From a virus: a stretch of DNA of 26,648 nt. The stretch spans positions 1-26,648 of IMG/VR virus record IMGVR_UViG_3300037621_000109; one strand, written 5' to 3'. Positions 19,965-26,238 of this stretch are shown in pieces. The notes below the pieces were generated by a model, which worked only from the letters and a program-made list of their open reading frames with translations, was not told the origin of the DNA and did not search any database. Position 1 is the stretch's first letter. Each line of letters opens with the position of its first letter. Made by a program: the position numbers and the translations under genes.

Positions 19965-20384
19965 TTATAGTTGTAAACCGACAAAGTTTACTTTTGGGCT
20001 AAACGACCAGAACACATCATTATGATTGCCTGTATCACCTAGATTTTGCATTTGATACAAATGTACCATCTCATGGACTAGTGTGTCCATAAAATCTCTT
20101 TTCTCTGGATAGTCAGGTAACATCTCTAACTTGTACATTCTTGTACCTTTACGTTTCCACTCAAACGTTACCACTTGTCCTACGCATTTTTCTCGTACTA
20201 AATCTTTGATCTGTATCTGCCCAAAAGGAGATAACTTGTTATCAAAAATAGCGTTGTTTAATTCTTTGAAATATTTTTTGATGTCTTTGTACGTAGTCTT
20301 ATATTTTCTTGTTACAGAAAATTCTTTTTTAAGTTTACGTTTAAGCTTAATTGCTTTTGATTTTCTAGTTATCATTTTCGCCAT
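19965..20384 (-). CDS. SprT-like zinc metallopeptidase
   Basis: 139 aa. Contains the SprT-family helix TLVHEMVHLYQ with the HExxH zinc motif (His104, Glu105, His108) and a third candidate ligand His121 in GNHNDVFW. The N-terminus is very basic (RKSKAIKLKRKLKKEF), then the family's KYFKELNNAIFDNKLSPFGQ strand (about residues 37-56). The C-terminal zinc ribbon of full SprT is missing, as in other marine phage versions. In cells SprT/Spartan relatives cut DNA-bound proteins; a role in clearing crosslinked proteins is inferred. Confidence 0.8.
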   Translation of the reverse strand: MAKMITRKSKAIKLKRKLKKEFSVTRKYKTTYKDIKKYFKELNNAIFDNKLSPFGQIQIKDLVREKCVGQVVTFEWKRKGTRMYKLEMLPDYPEKRDFMDTLVHEMVHLYQMQNLGDTGNHNDVFWSFSPKVNFVGLQL

Positions 20385-20685
20385 TCAAAATTTCCTTTTT
20401 ATATTCTTCGTCAAGTTTTAATCTTAAATCAGCAGCAACACCCTCTATAATCTGTGGAAGGTATGCCTGTAATATATTAACAGAGTCTATCAAAAATTTA
20501 TGAGCAAGTCGTTCTATCTCTTGCTCCATGATGTATGAAGTATCAATATCTGTACCTTTTATCTTTTCAGATATAACATGACTTATAACTTTTGTGTTAT
20601 AATCATCTGCCTTGGCAACATTAAAGATTGACCAAGACCAAGTATAGACAAATAATAAAAATAATATAAAGAAAGGTTTACGCAT
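20365..20685 (-). CDS. Secreted helical protein (106 aa)
   Basis: Sec signal peptide (MRKPFFILFLLFVYTWSWSI, then FNVAKA before DDYN; cleavage near residue 26). The mature part is helical and mixed-charge (EQEIERLAHKFLIDSVNILQ, then AYLPQIIEGVAADLRLKLDE). Overlaps the SprT start by 20 nt. Unknown periplasmic function. Confidence 0.68.
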   Translation of the reverse strand: MRKPFFILFLLFVYTWSWSIFNVAKADDYNTKVISHVISEKIKGTDIDTSYIMEQEIERLAHKFLIDSVNILQAYLPQIIEGVAADLRLKLDEEYKKEILNGENDN

Positions 20686-20872
20686 TAACGTGAGCCTCGT
20701 AAATCACTTCATCAATATTGTGTTCGTTGATACCGACAAGGTTCAAGTTGTCAACTTTCATAATTTCAGTTCTAGCGTCACTTCTATTGATCTCGCCAGA
20801 TGTCAGTTTACCAATAATCGTATCAACTGCTTCTTCGGCTGTATTTTCAGCCCATTGTTTTACTTTTGACAT
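20678..20872 (-). CDS. Small conserved phage protein (64 aa)
   Basis: Starts MSKVKQWAENTAEEAVDTII and ends NIDEVIYEAHVNA. Proteins with the same VKxWAExTAExAVDxIIxKL beginning are common in T4-like cyanophages; function unknown. First gene after promoter 20908-20936. Its ATG has an AAAGGAG ribosome site. Confidence 0.7.
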   Translation of the reverse strand: MSKVKQWAENTAEEAVDTIIGKLTSGEINRSDARTEIMKVDNLNLVGINEHNIDEVIYEAHVNA

Positions 20873-20907
20873 AATATAATCTCCTTTTTTGTTGTTTTCA
20901 TACTGCT

Positions 20908-20936
20908 AATATACACTAATTAGAAGCATAAATCAA
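20908..20936 (-). promoter_or_regulatory. Early promoter before the 64-aa gene
   Basis: Minus strand GC-TTGATT, 17-bp spacer, TATATT; weaker boxes than the others but the same spacing and GC-TTGA context. About 35 nt before the ATG. Confidence 0.62.
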
Positions 20937-20976
20937 GCAAAAAATGGATTAAAAGTATATATAAATCAAAGGTTTA

Positions 20977-21028
20977 ATAGGGTGCGACAAGTTGTCGGTA
21001 GATGTTCTACTTTTGTTCTGCACCCTAT
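20977..21028 (-). other. Structured leader element (9-bp closing stem, two inner hairpins)
   Basis: ATAGGGTGC (21028-21020) pairs with GCACCCTAT (20985-20977). Inside are two short hairpins, GTAGA-ACA-TCTAC and CGACA-ACT-TGTCG, giving a three-way-junction shape. It lies in the 195-bp gap between the 161-aa and 64-aa genes. There is no U tract directly after it, so it is not a simple terminator. Confidence 0.6.
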
Positions 21029-21056
21029 AGTTGAATTTTATAGAATCACTCTATAA

Positions 21057-21064
21057 TATTTATG
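21057..21064 (-). promoter_or_regulatory. Late-promoter-like box CATAAATA
   Basis: Minus strand CATAAATATTATAG just past the stop of the 161-aa gene and about 30 nt before the structured element 20977-21028. Confidence 0.45.
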
Positions 21065-21067
21065 ATA

Positions 21068-21553
21068 TTAGAAGGTTTTGTATTCTTCATTCCATCTAAA
21101 TGCGTCTTTGACCACAGCATCCGTTAAACCTTTATACATTTTATTGAGTTCTTTTTCTTTAACTGCAACTAAAAGTTTAGCGTCATCAGCGTGTAGGCCT
21201 TCTAACATTTGAATAAACATGATTTCTTTTTTAGATTTAGAAAGTTTTTTATCAGCACCTTCTACAAAATGCCATAGTCTTCTGGATTCTGTATGTAGTG
21301 TTGTATGTTCAGTACCTGCTGGTGCGTCATTCACTTTGTATGGTGGCGTACCCTCTGGTAAATCCCATTTGATTTTAGGATCAAAAGCACCTTTCAGTAT
21401 TTGTCTTAATGGTACTGAATCGTTTTCTCTTAATACGTCAATCTTCTTTGATTTGTCTTTAGCGTTGTTTACTTTAGTTAGAATTTCATGTAGTAATGGA
21501 GCAGATGAACCTGCTGTATCCATACCATGTAATTGTGATGATGTCATTGGCAT
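21068..21553 (-). CDS. Conserved marine T4-like phage protein (DUF6433-like, 161 aa)
   Basis: N-terminus SAPLLHEILTKVNNAKDKSK (about residues 17-36), then KIDVLRENDSVPLRQILKGA and FDPKIKWDLPEGTPPYKVND. This 'LHEIL...NAKxKxxKIxVLRENDSxxLRxILKGAFDPxIxWxLPEGxPPY' block is one I recall as DUF6433, widespread in cyanophages and pelagiphages. Function unknown; acidic-basic mixed helical protein. Late box 21609-21616 and a leader hairpin (21580-21601) precede it, so it is probably expressed late. Confidence 0.78.
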   Translation of the reverse strand: MPMTSSQLHGMDTAGSSAPLLHEILTKVNNAKDKSKKIDVLRENDSVPLRQILKGAFDPKIKWDLPEGTPPYKVNDAPAGTEHTTLHTESRRLWHFVEGADKKLSKSKKEIMFIQMLEGLHADDAKLLVAVKEKELNKMYKGLTDAVVKDAFRWNEEYKTF

Positions 21554-21579
21554 AATGCCCTCCTCATGTTGTTATGTAA

Positions 21580-21601
21580 AGGGGTAAGTATCCCTACCCC
21601 T
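21580..21601 (-). promoter_or_regulatory. 5'-leader hairpin of the 161-aa gene
   Basis: AGGGGTA-(8 nt)-TACCCCT on the minus strand, right after the expected late start site (context ATGTATAGGGGT). It may protect the 5' end of the message or control access to the GAGGAGGG ribosome site downstream. Confidence 0.6.
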
Positions 21602-21608
21602 ATACATT

Positions 21609-21616
21609 TATTTATA
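21609..21616 (-). promoter_or_regulatory. T4-type late promoter TATAAATA
   Basis: Minus strand GAGTATAAATAAATG: the exact late consensus with the same GAG prefix as the gp32 late box. 56 nt before the ATG at 21553. Confidence 0.7.
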
Positions 21617-21627
21617 CTCGTGGAGTA

Positions 21628-21960
21628 TTAGGCATTTTTATATGCGAACGGAGTCCCATATAATTTTTTGATACCAGCAGCGATAATCGCTTTTGTTGGT
21701 ACACCCATTCTGTATGAAGTACCTTTAGCAGTTTGGTTCACATATATCATGTTACCCTCTGCTCTTAACGTATCAACAAGTGCTCTTGGTGATACAAGGT
21801 CAAATCTGCTTCTTAAAGTTTTCCAAGTTACAGAGTCACCTTTTAACAAAAGGTTTAAAACTTTTTGTCTTTTAGACATAGTTTTTCTTCCTCTAGTTTC
21901 AGTTTTTTTTGATTTTGATACAACTCTTAATGAGTCATTTGCGAATAATGATTTAAACAT
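21628..21960 (-). CDS. Winged-helix DNA-binding-like protein (110 aa)
   Basis: Basic N-terminus (SKSKKTETRGRKTMSKRQKV), then a winged-helix-like core: VLNLLLKGDSVTWKTLRSRF (about residues 34-53), DLVSPRALVDTLRAEG as recognition helix, and NMIYVNQTAKGTSYRMG as the wing. Small proteins like this are common in marine T4-like phages and could act as transcription regulators. Target unknown. The ribosome site is AAGGAG. Confidence 0.7.
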   Translation of the reverse strand: MFKSLFANDSLRVVSKSKKTETRGRKTMSKRQKVLNLLLKGDSVTWKTLRSRFDLVSPRALVDTLRAEGNMIYVNQTAKGTSYRMGVPTKAIIAAGIKKLYGTPFAYKNA

Positions 21961-22046
21961 TCAATTCACTCCTTCTATTATGGCATTGATTAAAGTTACT
22001 AACTTTGCCAGCATTAGCAACTACCCCAAAGTGCTTTATGGAATTC

Positions 22047-22424
22047 TTAAAATTTTGTATAGTCAATAGTAATAGCATATGTGTCTTTACCTTCACCTTT
22101 TGTTGTTATTGATCTATCTACTCTATCTTGTAGTGGGTGTTTCATATGTACAACCCTCAACAACATAGACTTAATTGCTTCTAGTGATAGTTTATAGTCA
22201 CTTAAAAACGTTTTAGTTGTTATGTCAATATTTTCATCTCTTAATGTCAATAACATTGATTCTGTTAACTGTTCACTTATAGCCTGTACGTAAACCTTAT
22301 TGTGTTGTAATCTCATCATCTCTTGTCGTTTAGCGTCTAACTCCATTGCTTTTTGATTAGGTCTTCTCATAGGAATTTTAGGAAACAATATTATGTTATC
22401 TGGATTTTCTTTGTCTGTCATCAT
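22047..22424 (-). CDS. Conserved phage protein with ILFPK motif (125 aa)
   Basis: N-terminus MMTDKENPDNIILFPKIPMR, similar to the 'xxxVVxFPK' start of small proteins seen in cyanophages; the rest is helical (EAIKSMLLRVVHMKHPLQDR). ATGA overlap with the 42-aa gene upstream. The C-terminus ends AITIDYTKF. Function unknown. Confidence 0.65.
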   Translation of the reverse strand: MMTDKENPDNIILFPKIPMRRPNQKAMELDAKRQEMMRLQHNKVYVQAISEQLTESMLLTLRDENIDITTKTFLSDYKLSLEAIKSMLLRVVHMKHPLQDRVDRSITTKGEGKDTYAITIDYTKF

Positions 22425-22549
22425 TTATTCATAGGTTTCATTATGCCTTCAGGCCAAAATACTTCATCATTGAGTTTTTTGATAGCAATTGAATTACATA
22501 CTGCTATAGTCAGTAGTACTAAAAGTAAAACAGTATTTAATTTGTGCAT
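22421..22549 (-). CDS. Tiny membrane/secreted peptide (42 aa)
   Basis: Reads MHKLNTVLLLVLLTIAVCNS and continues IAIKKLNDEVFWPEGIMKPM-NK. One hydrophobic helix (residues 5-18) then a short polar tail. Its ATG overlaps the TAA of the 70-aa gene (TAATG) and its stop overlaps the next ATG (ATGA), which strongly supports it as a real gene. Possible anchor, signal or leader peptide. Confidence 0.62.
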   Translation of the reverse strand: MHKLNTVLLLVLLTIAVCNSIAIKKLNDEVFWPEGIMKPMNK

Positions 22550-22761
22550 TACTTAACACTCCTTCTATGAGCTGTTATGTTGTTGACAAAGACTCTTATT
22601 AACCTTGATATGTCAACTTCGTATGGTTTTAAGTCTTTAGGATCTGTAAATTTAACTTTTAAATCATTCACAGGTCTAATAATTGTACCATGTTCATCTA
22701 CTACAACAGCGTCATCTGTATGTTTACGCCAATCGTGTGAAGAATAATCTGATATTGCCAT
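22549..22761 (-). CDS. Small hypothetical protein (70 aa)
   Basis: Starts MAISDYSSHDWRKHTDDAVV and contains a beta-rich middle (VKFTDPKDLKPYEVDISRLI). TAATG overlaps with both neighbours (glutaredoxin upstream, 42-aa gene downstream). No family recognised. Confidence 0.65.
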   Translation of the reverse strand: MAISDYSSHDWRKHTDDAVVVDEHGTIIRPVNDLKVKFTDPKDLKPYEVDISRLIRVFVNNITAHRRSVK

Positions 22762-23030
22762 TATATTTTCTCACCTTTAAAGTTTACTAAACCTTTATCA
22801 GCAAAGTATTCAATTAGTTCGTTATACCCACCGATATGTTTATCATCTATTATAATTTGAGGCATAGTTCGTACTTGTTTACCTACGGCCTCGTAAAGTT
22901 GTTCGGGAGATGTAAAATCTTTACCGAACATCTTTTCTTCGTATTCAAAGCCTAGTGACTTCACAAGATGTTTTGATTTCTCGCAATAGACACAATTAGG
23001 CTTTGAGTATATTTCAATCTTATGAGTCAT
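22761..23030 (-). CDS. Glutaredoxin
   Basis: 89 aa from the ATG at 23030 (MTHKIEIYSKPNCVYCEKSK). A longer reading from 23054 adds 8 residues overlapping the lipoprotein gene and is less likely. Dithiol active site C13-V-Y-C16, cis-proline in TMPQIIID (Pro57) and the GGYNEL glutathione-binding motif are all present. It reduces disulfides with glutathione; in T4-like phages it serves ribonucleotide reductase. The start overlaps the lipoprotein stop by 11 nt. Confidence 0.92.
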   Translation of the reverse strand: MTHKIEIYSKPNCVYCEKSKHLVKSLGFEYEEKMFGKDFTSPEQLYEAVGKQVRTMPQIIIDDKHIGGYNELIEYFADKGLVNFKGEKI

Positions 23031-23628
23031 TAGCGATAATTTCAACCTCATCATAAGCTTTATCAGCCATTTCTTTTAACTTGAAAGCGTCAACAACAGT
23101 TTCAATAGAGTAGTTGTACATCTTATTGTACTCACCCATAGGTAATCTTAAACCAATCCATGATCTGTAGTATCCGTTCTTTGTTAGAGTTACCTCTTGT
23201 GCAAATACTTCATAACCTCTTACAGGCGTCTGTTTGATTATATTTACCAATGTAGTTTCTACATCTGTTACAACAGTTTTATTAGTATTCTTACCTAATT
23301 CTGTAGTAAATATTTTTGCTTTCTTATTCATCTCACCTTTTACTTTGTCAGCAAGTTCAGCCTTTGCAATCATCATACCTTTTTCAATTGCAAGTTCTAA
23401 ATCTGGTGAAACACTTGTGCCGACACCAAAGATACAAACTTTATCTTTGCCTTTGCCGAACGTTTTAGTACCACATTCTTTTTTCTCGTTATAATCTTTC
23501 ATATACCAAGACGGTACCTTTAGGACTTGTTTGTCCTTCTCTTGTTTTATCTTATAAGTACTACTTGAACAATTTGCAAGTGTAACACCCATAAGACCTA
23601 TCATTATATATTTGAGTACTTTACTCAT
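23020..23628 (-). CDS. LPP20-like lipoprotein (202 aa)
   Basis: Signal peptide with lipobox L-A-N-C (Cys20) followed by SSSTYK. The mature part VPSWYMKDYNEKKECG, VCIFGVGTSVSPDLELAIEK (about residues 64-83) and a GMMIAKAELADKVKGEM helix resembles LPP20/LPP20-type bacterial surface lipoproteins (VGTSxxxDxxxAxxxAxxxAxxxLA). It would be attached to the outer or inner membrane of the infected cell. Behind early promoter 23657-23685, so it is probably made early. Confidence 0.72.
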   Translation of the reverse strand: MSKVLKYIMIGLMGVTLANCSSSTYKIKQEKDKQVLKVPSWYMKDYNEKKECGTKTFGKGKDKVCIFGVGTSVSPDLELAIEKGMMIAKAELADKVKGEMNKKAKIFTTELGKNTNKTVVTDVETTLVNIIKQTPVRGYEVFAQEVTLTKNGYYRSWIGLRLPMGEYNKMYNYSIETVVDAFKLKEMADKAYDEVEIIANDS

Positions 23629-23779
23629 TCACCTTCTCCTTTACATTATTAAACACATTATATACTATATCTTTTGTTTTGTCAACAGCCTGTGTTTTAT
23701 TAACTATTGATGTAAATGGATCCCATGCAAAAGCAAGGATAACCCATAAAATTGTAAGTGTCAGTAGACCTCTTATCAT
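23621..23779 (-). CDS. Small single-span membrane protein (52 aa)
   Basis: Reads MIRGLLTLTILWVILAFAWD, then PFTSIVNKTQAVDKTKDIVY and NVFNNVKEKVNE. One membrane helix (about residues 4-19), then a charged helical tail. ATGA overlap with the 131-aa secreted gene upstream, and the stop overlaps the lipoprotein start. Its codons for AVDKTKDIVYN contain the complete promoter 23657-23685. Confidence 0.7.
   Translation of the reverse strand: MIRGLLTLTILWVILAFAWDPFTSIVNKTQAVDKTKDIVYNVFNNVKEKVNE
23657..23685 (-). promoter_or_regulatory. Perfect-consensus early promoter within the 52-aa gene
   Basis: Minus strand TTGACA, 17-bp spacer, TATAAT; -10 is about 30 nt before the lipoprotein ATG (23628). Confidence 0.85.
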
Positions 23780-24171
23780 TTTTTTACCTCCCAATTACCA
23801 TCTTTATCAAGGCAAACTTTGCCAGGTTTATGATAGGCATGTTTCGGCCTTTCATAATATCTGCAATAGGCAGGTGTAAACATATCTCTATAGTAAAATT
23901 GAGCATACAACTCCCAATAACTAGGTCCGTCATATGCTTTTCTACCGTCAGCACACTCTACAACCTCTTGTTTAACAATCTCCCCATTGTCTAATTCTTT
24001 AATCTGTATCTTTATAAAACAATATTGATCCTTAATAGGTTGTATCTTATCATATTCAACCTTTGTAGAATTGTTTTCTAATGCCTCTAGTTTCTTCATT
24101 GTGTTTTCAAAACTATCTTCAGCATATACACTTGTAGCAAATAGTAATATAAAAAATAATCTAATCAACAT
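23776..24171 (-). CDS. Secreted cysteine-containing protein, surface-antigen-like (131 aa)
   Basis: I choose the ATG at 24171 (MLIRLFFILLFATSVYAEDS), which gives a clean signal peptide cleaved after VYA; the longer frame to 24252 has no signal at its start. The mature part has cysteines in QYCFIKI, VECADGR, PAYCRYY and KVCLDKDGNW. The C-terminal pattern 'xxCxxxxxxxGKVCLDKDGNWEV' recalls the end of the 17-kDa surface-antigen family and resembles the end of the neighbouring lipoprotein (EVCKMPDGRWMYV). Overlaps that gene by 11 nt. Confidence 0.68.
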   Translation of the reverse strand: MLIRLFFILLFATSVYAEDSFENTMKKLEALENNSTKVEYDKIQPIKDQYCFIKIQIKELDNGEIVKQEVVECADGRKAYDGPSYWELYAQFYYRDMFTPAYCRYYERPKHAYHKPGKVCLDKDGNWEVKK

Positions 24172-24652
24172 ACATCCATCTCCCATCAGGCATTTTACAA
24201 ACTTCATGCCATTGCATTTGTCTATACGGATTACCATATAGTATTGAATCAAAGAACCTTGTATTGTCTAAATTCTGATCGTGTGTAGTTTCAACCATAG
24301 CACACTTGATAGGTCCTTTTAGATAAAAACCTGTAGTCTTAATAATACCATTACTATTAGTTTTAGGATTCATCCATGTAGTAAAACCAGGACTATTAGG
24401 TGCATTGTCTAAATGATCTACAAAAGCCCTCGTCATAAGTTGATCGTCTGTTTCTGCTGACATGAAGTCAGCGCCTTTAAATGAACCTGCAACAGCACAC
24501 GTGGCCACAACAGCAGGATTATCACTCAAATACGTATAACACGCTGTACCAGCAACAACCGCTGTGGTGGACGCACCAATAGTGGATTGATTCATGCTAG
24601 TACAGTTAGAGAGCAACAACAAACTAGTTAATAGATACAACAGTTTTTTCAT
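24161..24652 (-). CDS. Outer-membrane lipoprotein, 17-kDa surface-antigen-like (163 aa)
   Basis: Signal peptide with lipobox L-S-N-C (Cys17). A hydrophobic Ala/Gly-rich segment (STIGASTTAVVAGTACYTYL, about residues 23-42, and PAVVATCAVAGSF) resembles the glycine-zipper part of the rickettsial/rhizobial 17-kDa surface antigens. The C-terminal half has FTTWMNPKTNSNGII, IKCAMVET and WHEVCKMPDGRWMYVD, similar to the TWRNPxTGNxG...CRQPDGSW end of that family. Likely displayed on the host envelope during infection. The ATG lies within the end of the 123-aa gene (29-nt overlap). Confidence 0.68.
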   Translation of the reverse strand: MKKLLYLLTSLLLLSNCTSMNQSTIGASTTAVVAGTACYTYLSDNPAVVATCAVAGSFKGADFMSAETDDQLMTRAFVDHLDNAPNSPGFTTWMNPKTNSNGIIKTTGFYLKGPIKCAMVETTHDQNLDNTRFFDSILYGNPYRQMQWHEVCKMPDGRWMYVD

Positions 24653-24995
24653 CTTCTTTTTCTTTCAATTTTTTAGCAGCTTCTTTTTCTTTTTGTTTTT
24701 CTGTAAGGTCTTCAATTCTCTTATCATGTGTATATTGTGATAAAGATTTGCCGAATACAGTTTTATAAAAATGATCTACAGGTACAGGTGCCGAGTAAGC
24801 AAGTATTAGATTATCAAAATTAATATCTAAATGTCTGTATGATCTAGGATGTGATTTCTTAGCATCCTTATGAGATTTCAACACGTTAAGTCTATTTGTA
24901 AACACATTCTCATACGGTGGTTCACTTGTTGATTTTGCAATATCTTTTTCTTTTGCAATCTTAAATTCTTCAAATACTTGTTCTTTAGTCATCAT
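24624..24995 (-). CDS. Hypothetical protein with charged coiled-coil tail (123 aa)
   Basis: Starts MMTKEQVFEEFKIAKEKDIA; the middle holds RSYRHLDINFDNLILAYSAP; the C-terminus is a highly charged helix (EDLTEKQKEKEAAKKLKEKE). Behind early promoter 25026-25054. No recognised domain. Confidence 0.65.
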   Translation of the reverse strand: MMTKEQVFEEFKIAKEKDIAKSTSEPPYENVFTNRLNVLKSHKDAKKSHPRSYRHLDINFDNLILAYSAPVPVDHFYKTVFGKSLSQYTHDKRIEDLTEKQKEKEAAKKLKEKEDEKTVVSIN

Positions 24996-25025
24996 AATGT
25001 AGTCCTTTTGTTAGTTTATTTGTTA

Positions 25026-25054
25026 ATTCTATCATACAATTGTCTATTTGTCAA
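25026..25054 (-). promoter_or_regulatory. Early promoter before the 123-aa gene
   Basis: Minus strand GC-TTGACA, 17-bp spacer, TAGAAT, extended -10 (TGA-TAGAAT). About 30 nt before the ATG at 24995 and directly after terminator 25060-25086. Confidence 0.78.
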
Positions 25055-25059
25055 GCGTT

Positions 25060-25086
25060 AAAAACCCTTATAAATCATAGGGTTTT
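25060..25086 (-). terminator. A/T-flanked hairpin terminator after the 62-aa gene
   Basis: AAAACCCT-(10 nt)-AGGGTTTT followed by T on the minus strand; the stop codon of the 62-aa gene lies in the hairpin. The A tract and U tract on the two arms make it look functional in both directions. It separates two transcription units. Confidence 0.7.
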
Positions 25087-25256
25087 GTGTCGCTACTGAC
25101 AATTTTACACATGGATTGTATATCTTCCACAAGATGATTGCACTCAGCGTCACGCTCAGGCGTCTTTGGATGTCTGTATTTTAAAGTGTACAGTTTATCT
25201 GCCTGAGCTTTGATACTATCAATCTTCTTACAAAAATCACTAATCTTGTGTAGCAT
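25068..25256 (-). CDS. Small helical protein (62 aa)
   Basis: Starts MLHKISDFCKKIDSIKAQAD; contains KYRHPKTPERDAECNHLVED and ends SSDTKPYDL. Three cysteines and two histidines (including AECNHL) could bind a metal but show no clear motif. Overlaps the 75-aa gene by 17 nt. Unknown function. Confidence 0.65.
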   Translation of the reverse strand: MLHKISDFCKKIDSIKAQADKLYTLKYRHPKTPERDAECNHLVEDIQSMCKIVSSDTKPYDL

Positions 25257-25467
25257 TTTTCTTCCTAAACATGTTTAATATTGATTCTTTTGTATTTGTT
25301 AATTGGGTTTTACTATCTGCCCAACTCTTTGTTTGATACTCAACAATTTTGTTTTTCTCATTTGTCAACCAGTTACTTACTGGATTTGCACTTGCCATAT
25401 TCATTGATACTAGTATTACTGCAACTAATAACGTAGCAAATAGCAATGATTTTTTCATATTCCACAT
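25240..25467 (-). CDS. Small secreted protein (72-75 aa)
   Basis: ATG at 25467 (MWNMKKSLLF...) or, more typical for a signal peptide, ATG at 25458 (MKKSLLFATLLVAVILVSMN). The signal ends MASA before NPVSNW. The mature part is a short helical, Lys/Thr/Asn-rich chain (LTNEKNKIVEYQTKSWADSK). Start overlaps the stop of the 124-aa gene. Function unknown. Confidence 0.65.
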   Translation of the reverse strand: MWNMKKSLLFATLLVAVILVSMNMASANPVSNWLTNEKNKIVEYQTKSWADSKTQLTNTKESILNMFRKKNATQD

Positions 25468-25841
25468 TATATTTTCCTTCCTGCTGTTTTGATATCCTCT
25501 TTTGCAATGACCTGATAAGGTCCTTTGTTGTAAGCTGGGGCAATAGTAAATCTTTTACTCACCTCAATCTTCCAAGAGTTATCTGGTTTAGTACCGCCAC
25601 TACCCATTTTGTTAGACAAAGGAATAGATACTCTTTTAGGGGTTTCGTAGGGTACAAACGTATTGATTTTATATCTACCTTTCTTATCTAATTTTATTCT
25701 GCCTTTTGCGTCAACTTTAAAACCTAGTTTACGTAAATATTGTACGTGTTTAGCAAGAGCAACTAAATATTCTTTAGTTGGTTTCTTTCTTCGTAATCTA
25801 CGAATAGCACCACTTGTATTTTTTGTATATAATAACGCCAT
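25467..25841 (-). CDS. Basic conserved phage protein (124 aa)
   Basis: N-terminus MALLYTKNTSGAIRRLRRKK, then KEYLVALAKHVQYLRKLGFK; the C-terminal half (GSGGTKPDNSWKIEVSKRFT, about residues 81-100, then IAPAYNKGPYQVIAKEDIKT) matches a pattern I recall at the end of small proteins in marine T4-like phages. Strongly basic N-terminus suggests nucleic-acid or membrane contact. Function unknown. Confidence 0.68.
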   Translation of the reverse strand: MALLYTKNTSGAIRRLRRKKPTKEYLVALAKHVQYLRKLGFKVDAKGRIKLDKKGRYKINTFVPYETPKRVSIPLSNKMGSGGTKPDNSWKIEVSKRFTIAPAYNKGPYQVIAKEDIKTAGRKI

Positions 25842-25842
25842 A

Positions 25843-26238
25843 TTATCTTCCTATATATTTGATTTTACCTTCTACGTAACCATACTTCTTAATGTTTGTA
25901 TCTGGTTTTGTAAACATAGAATTTGCGTCACCTTGTTTGTAACCTTGTTTATGTGACAAGGTAATATGAGCAGCACCTTTATCATTTCTTTTAATTTTGT
26001 TGCCATCTTTATCAAACATATTATCAACCCATAATGCGTCAATGTGGTCGTTTGATCTGTAGCCTTTAATAAACACACCTACTTTTTTATCTATAAGTTT
26101 GATGTATCTTTTGTAAATATTATTATCTGGATTGTAAGCAAGTGTAACGTGATCTGAAACAAGTACAGGCATTGTAGCAAGTTTCTTAACTACATTACAA
26201 CTTTGTTTATCTAACTGTACAGCAAAATATCCGTTCAT
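25843..26238 (-). CDS. 2H phosphoesterase-superfamily protein (131 aa)
   Basis: From the ATG at 26238 (TAATG overlap with the 89-aa gene; a GTG start 4 codons upstream is less likely) the protein begins MNGYFAVQLDKQSC. It carries two H-x-T-x motifs, HVTLAYNP (His30, Thr32) and HITLSHKQGY (His91, Thr93), about 60 residues apart, the hallmark of 2H phosphoesterases (LigT, CPDase, AKAP7, T4 Acb1). Such enzymes open 2',3'-cyclic or cyclic oligonucleotide phosphates. In a phage the two best ideas are RNA (tRNA) repair and destruction of CBASS cyclic-nucleotide signals. Substrate is not readable from sequence. Confidence 0.75.
   Translation of the reverse strand: MNGYFAVQLDKQSCNVVKKLATMPVLVSDHVTLAYNPDNNIYKRYIKLIDKKVGVFIKGYRSNDHIDALWVDNMFDKDGNKIKRNDKGAAHITLSHKQGYKQGDANSMFTKPDTNIKKYGYVEGKIKYIGR

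Noticed and set aside
20977-21028. Rho-independent terminator
   Set aside because: The stem is good, but no U tract follows on either strand and inner hairpins give it a more complex shape.
24172-24252. Longer start of the secreted protein at 24252
   Set aside because: The extra 27 residues overlap the lipoprotein gene deeply and hide the signal peptide that begins at the ATG at 24171.
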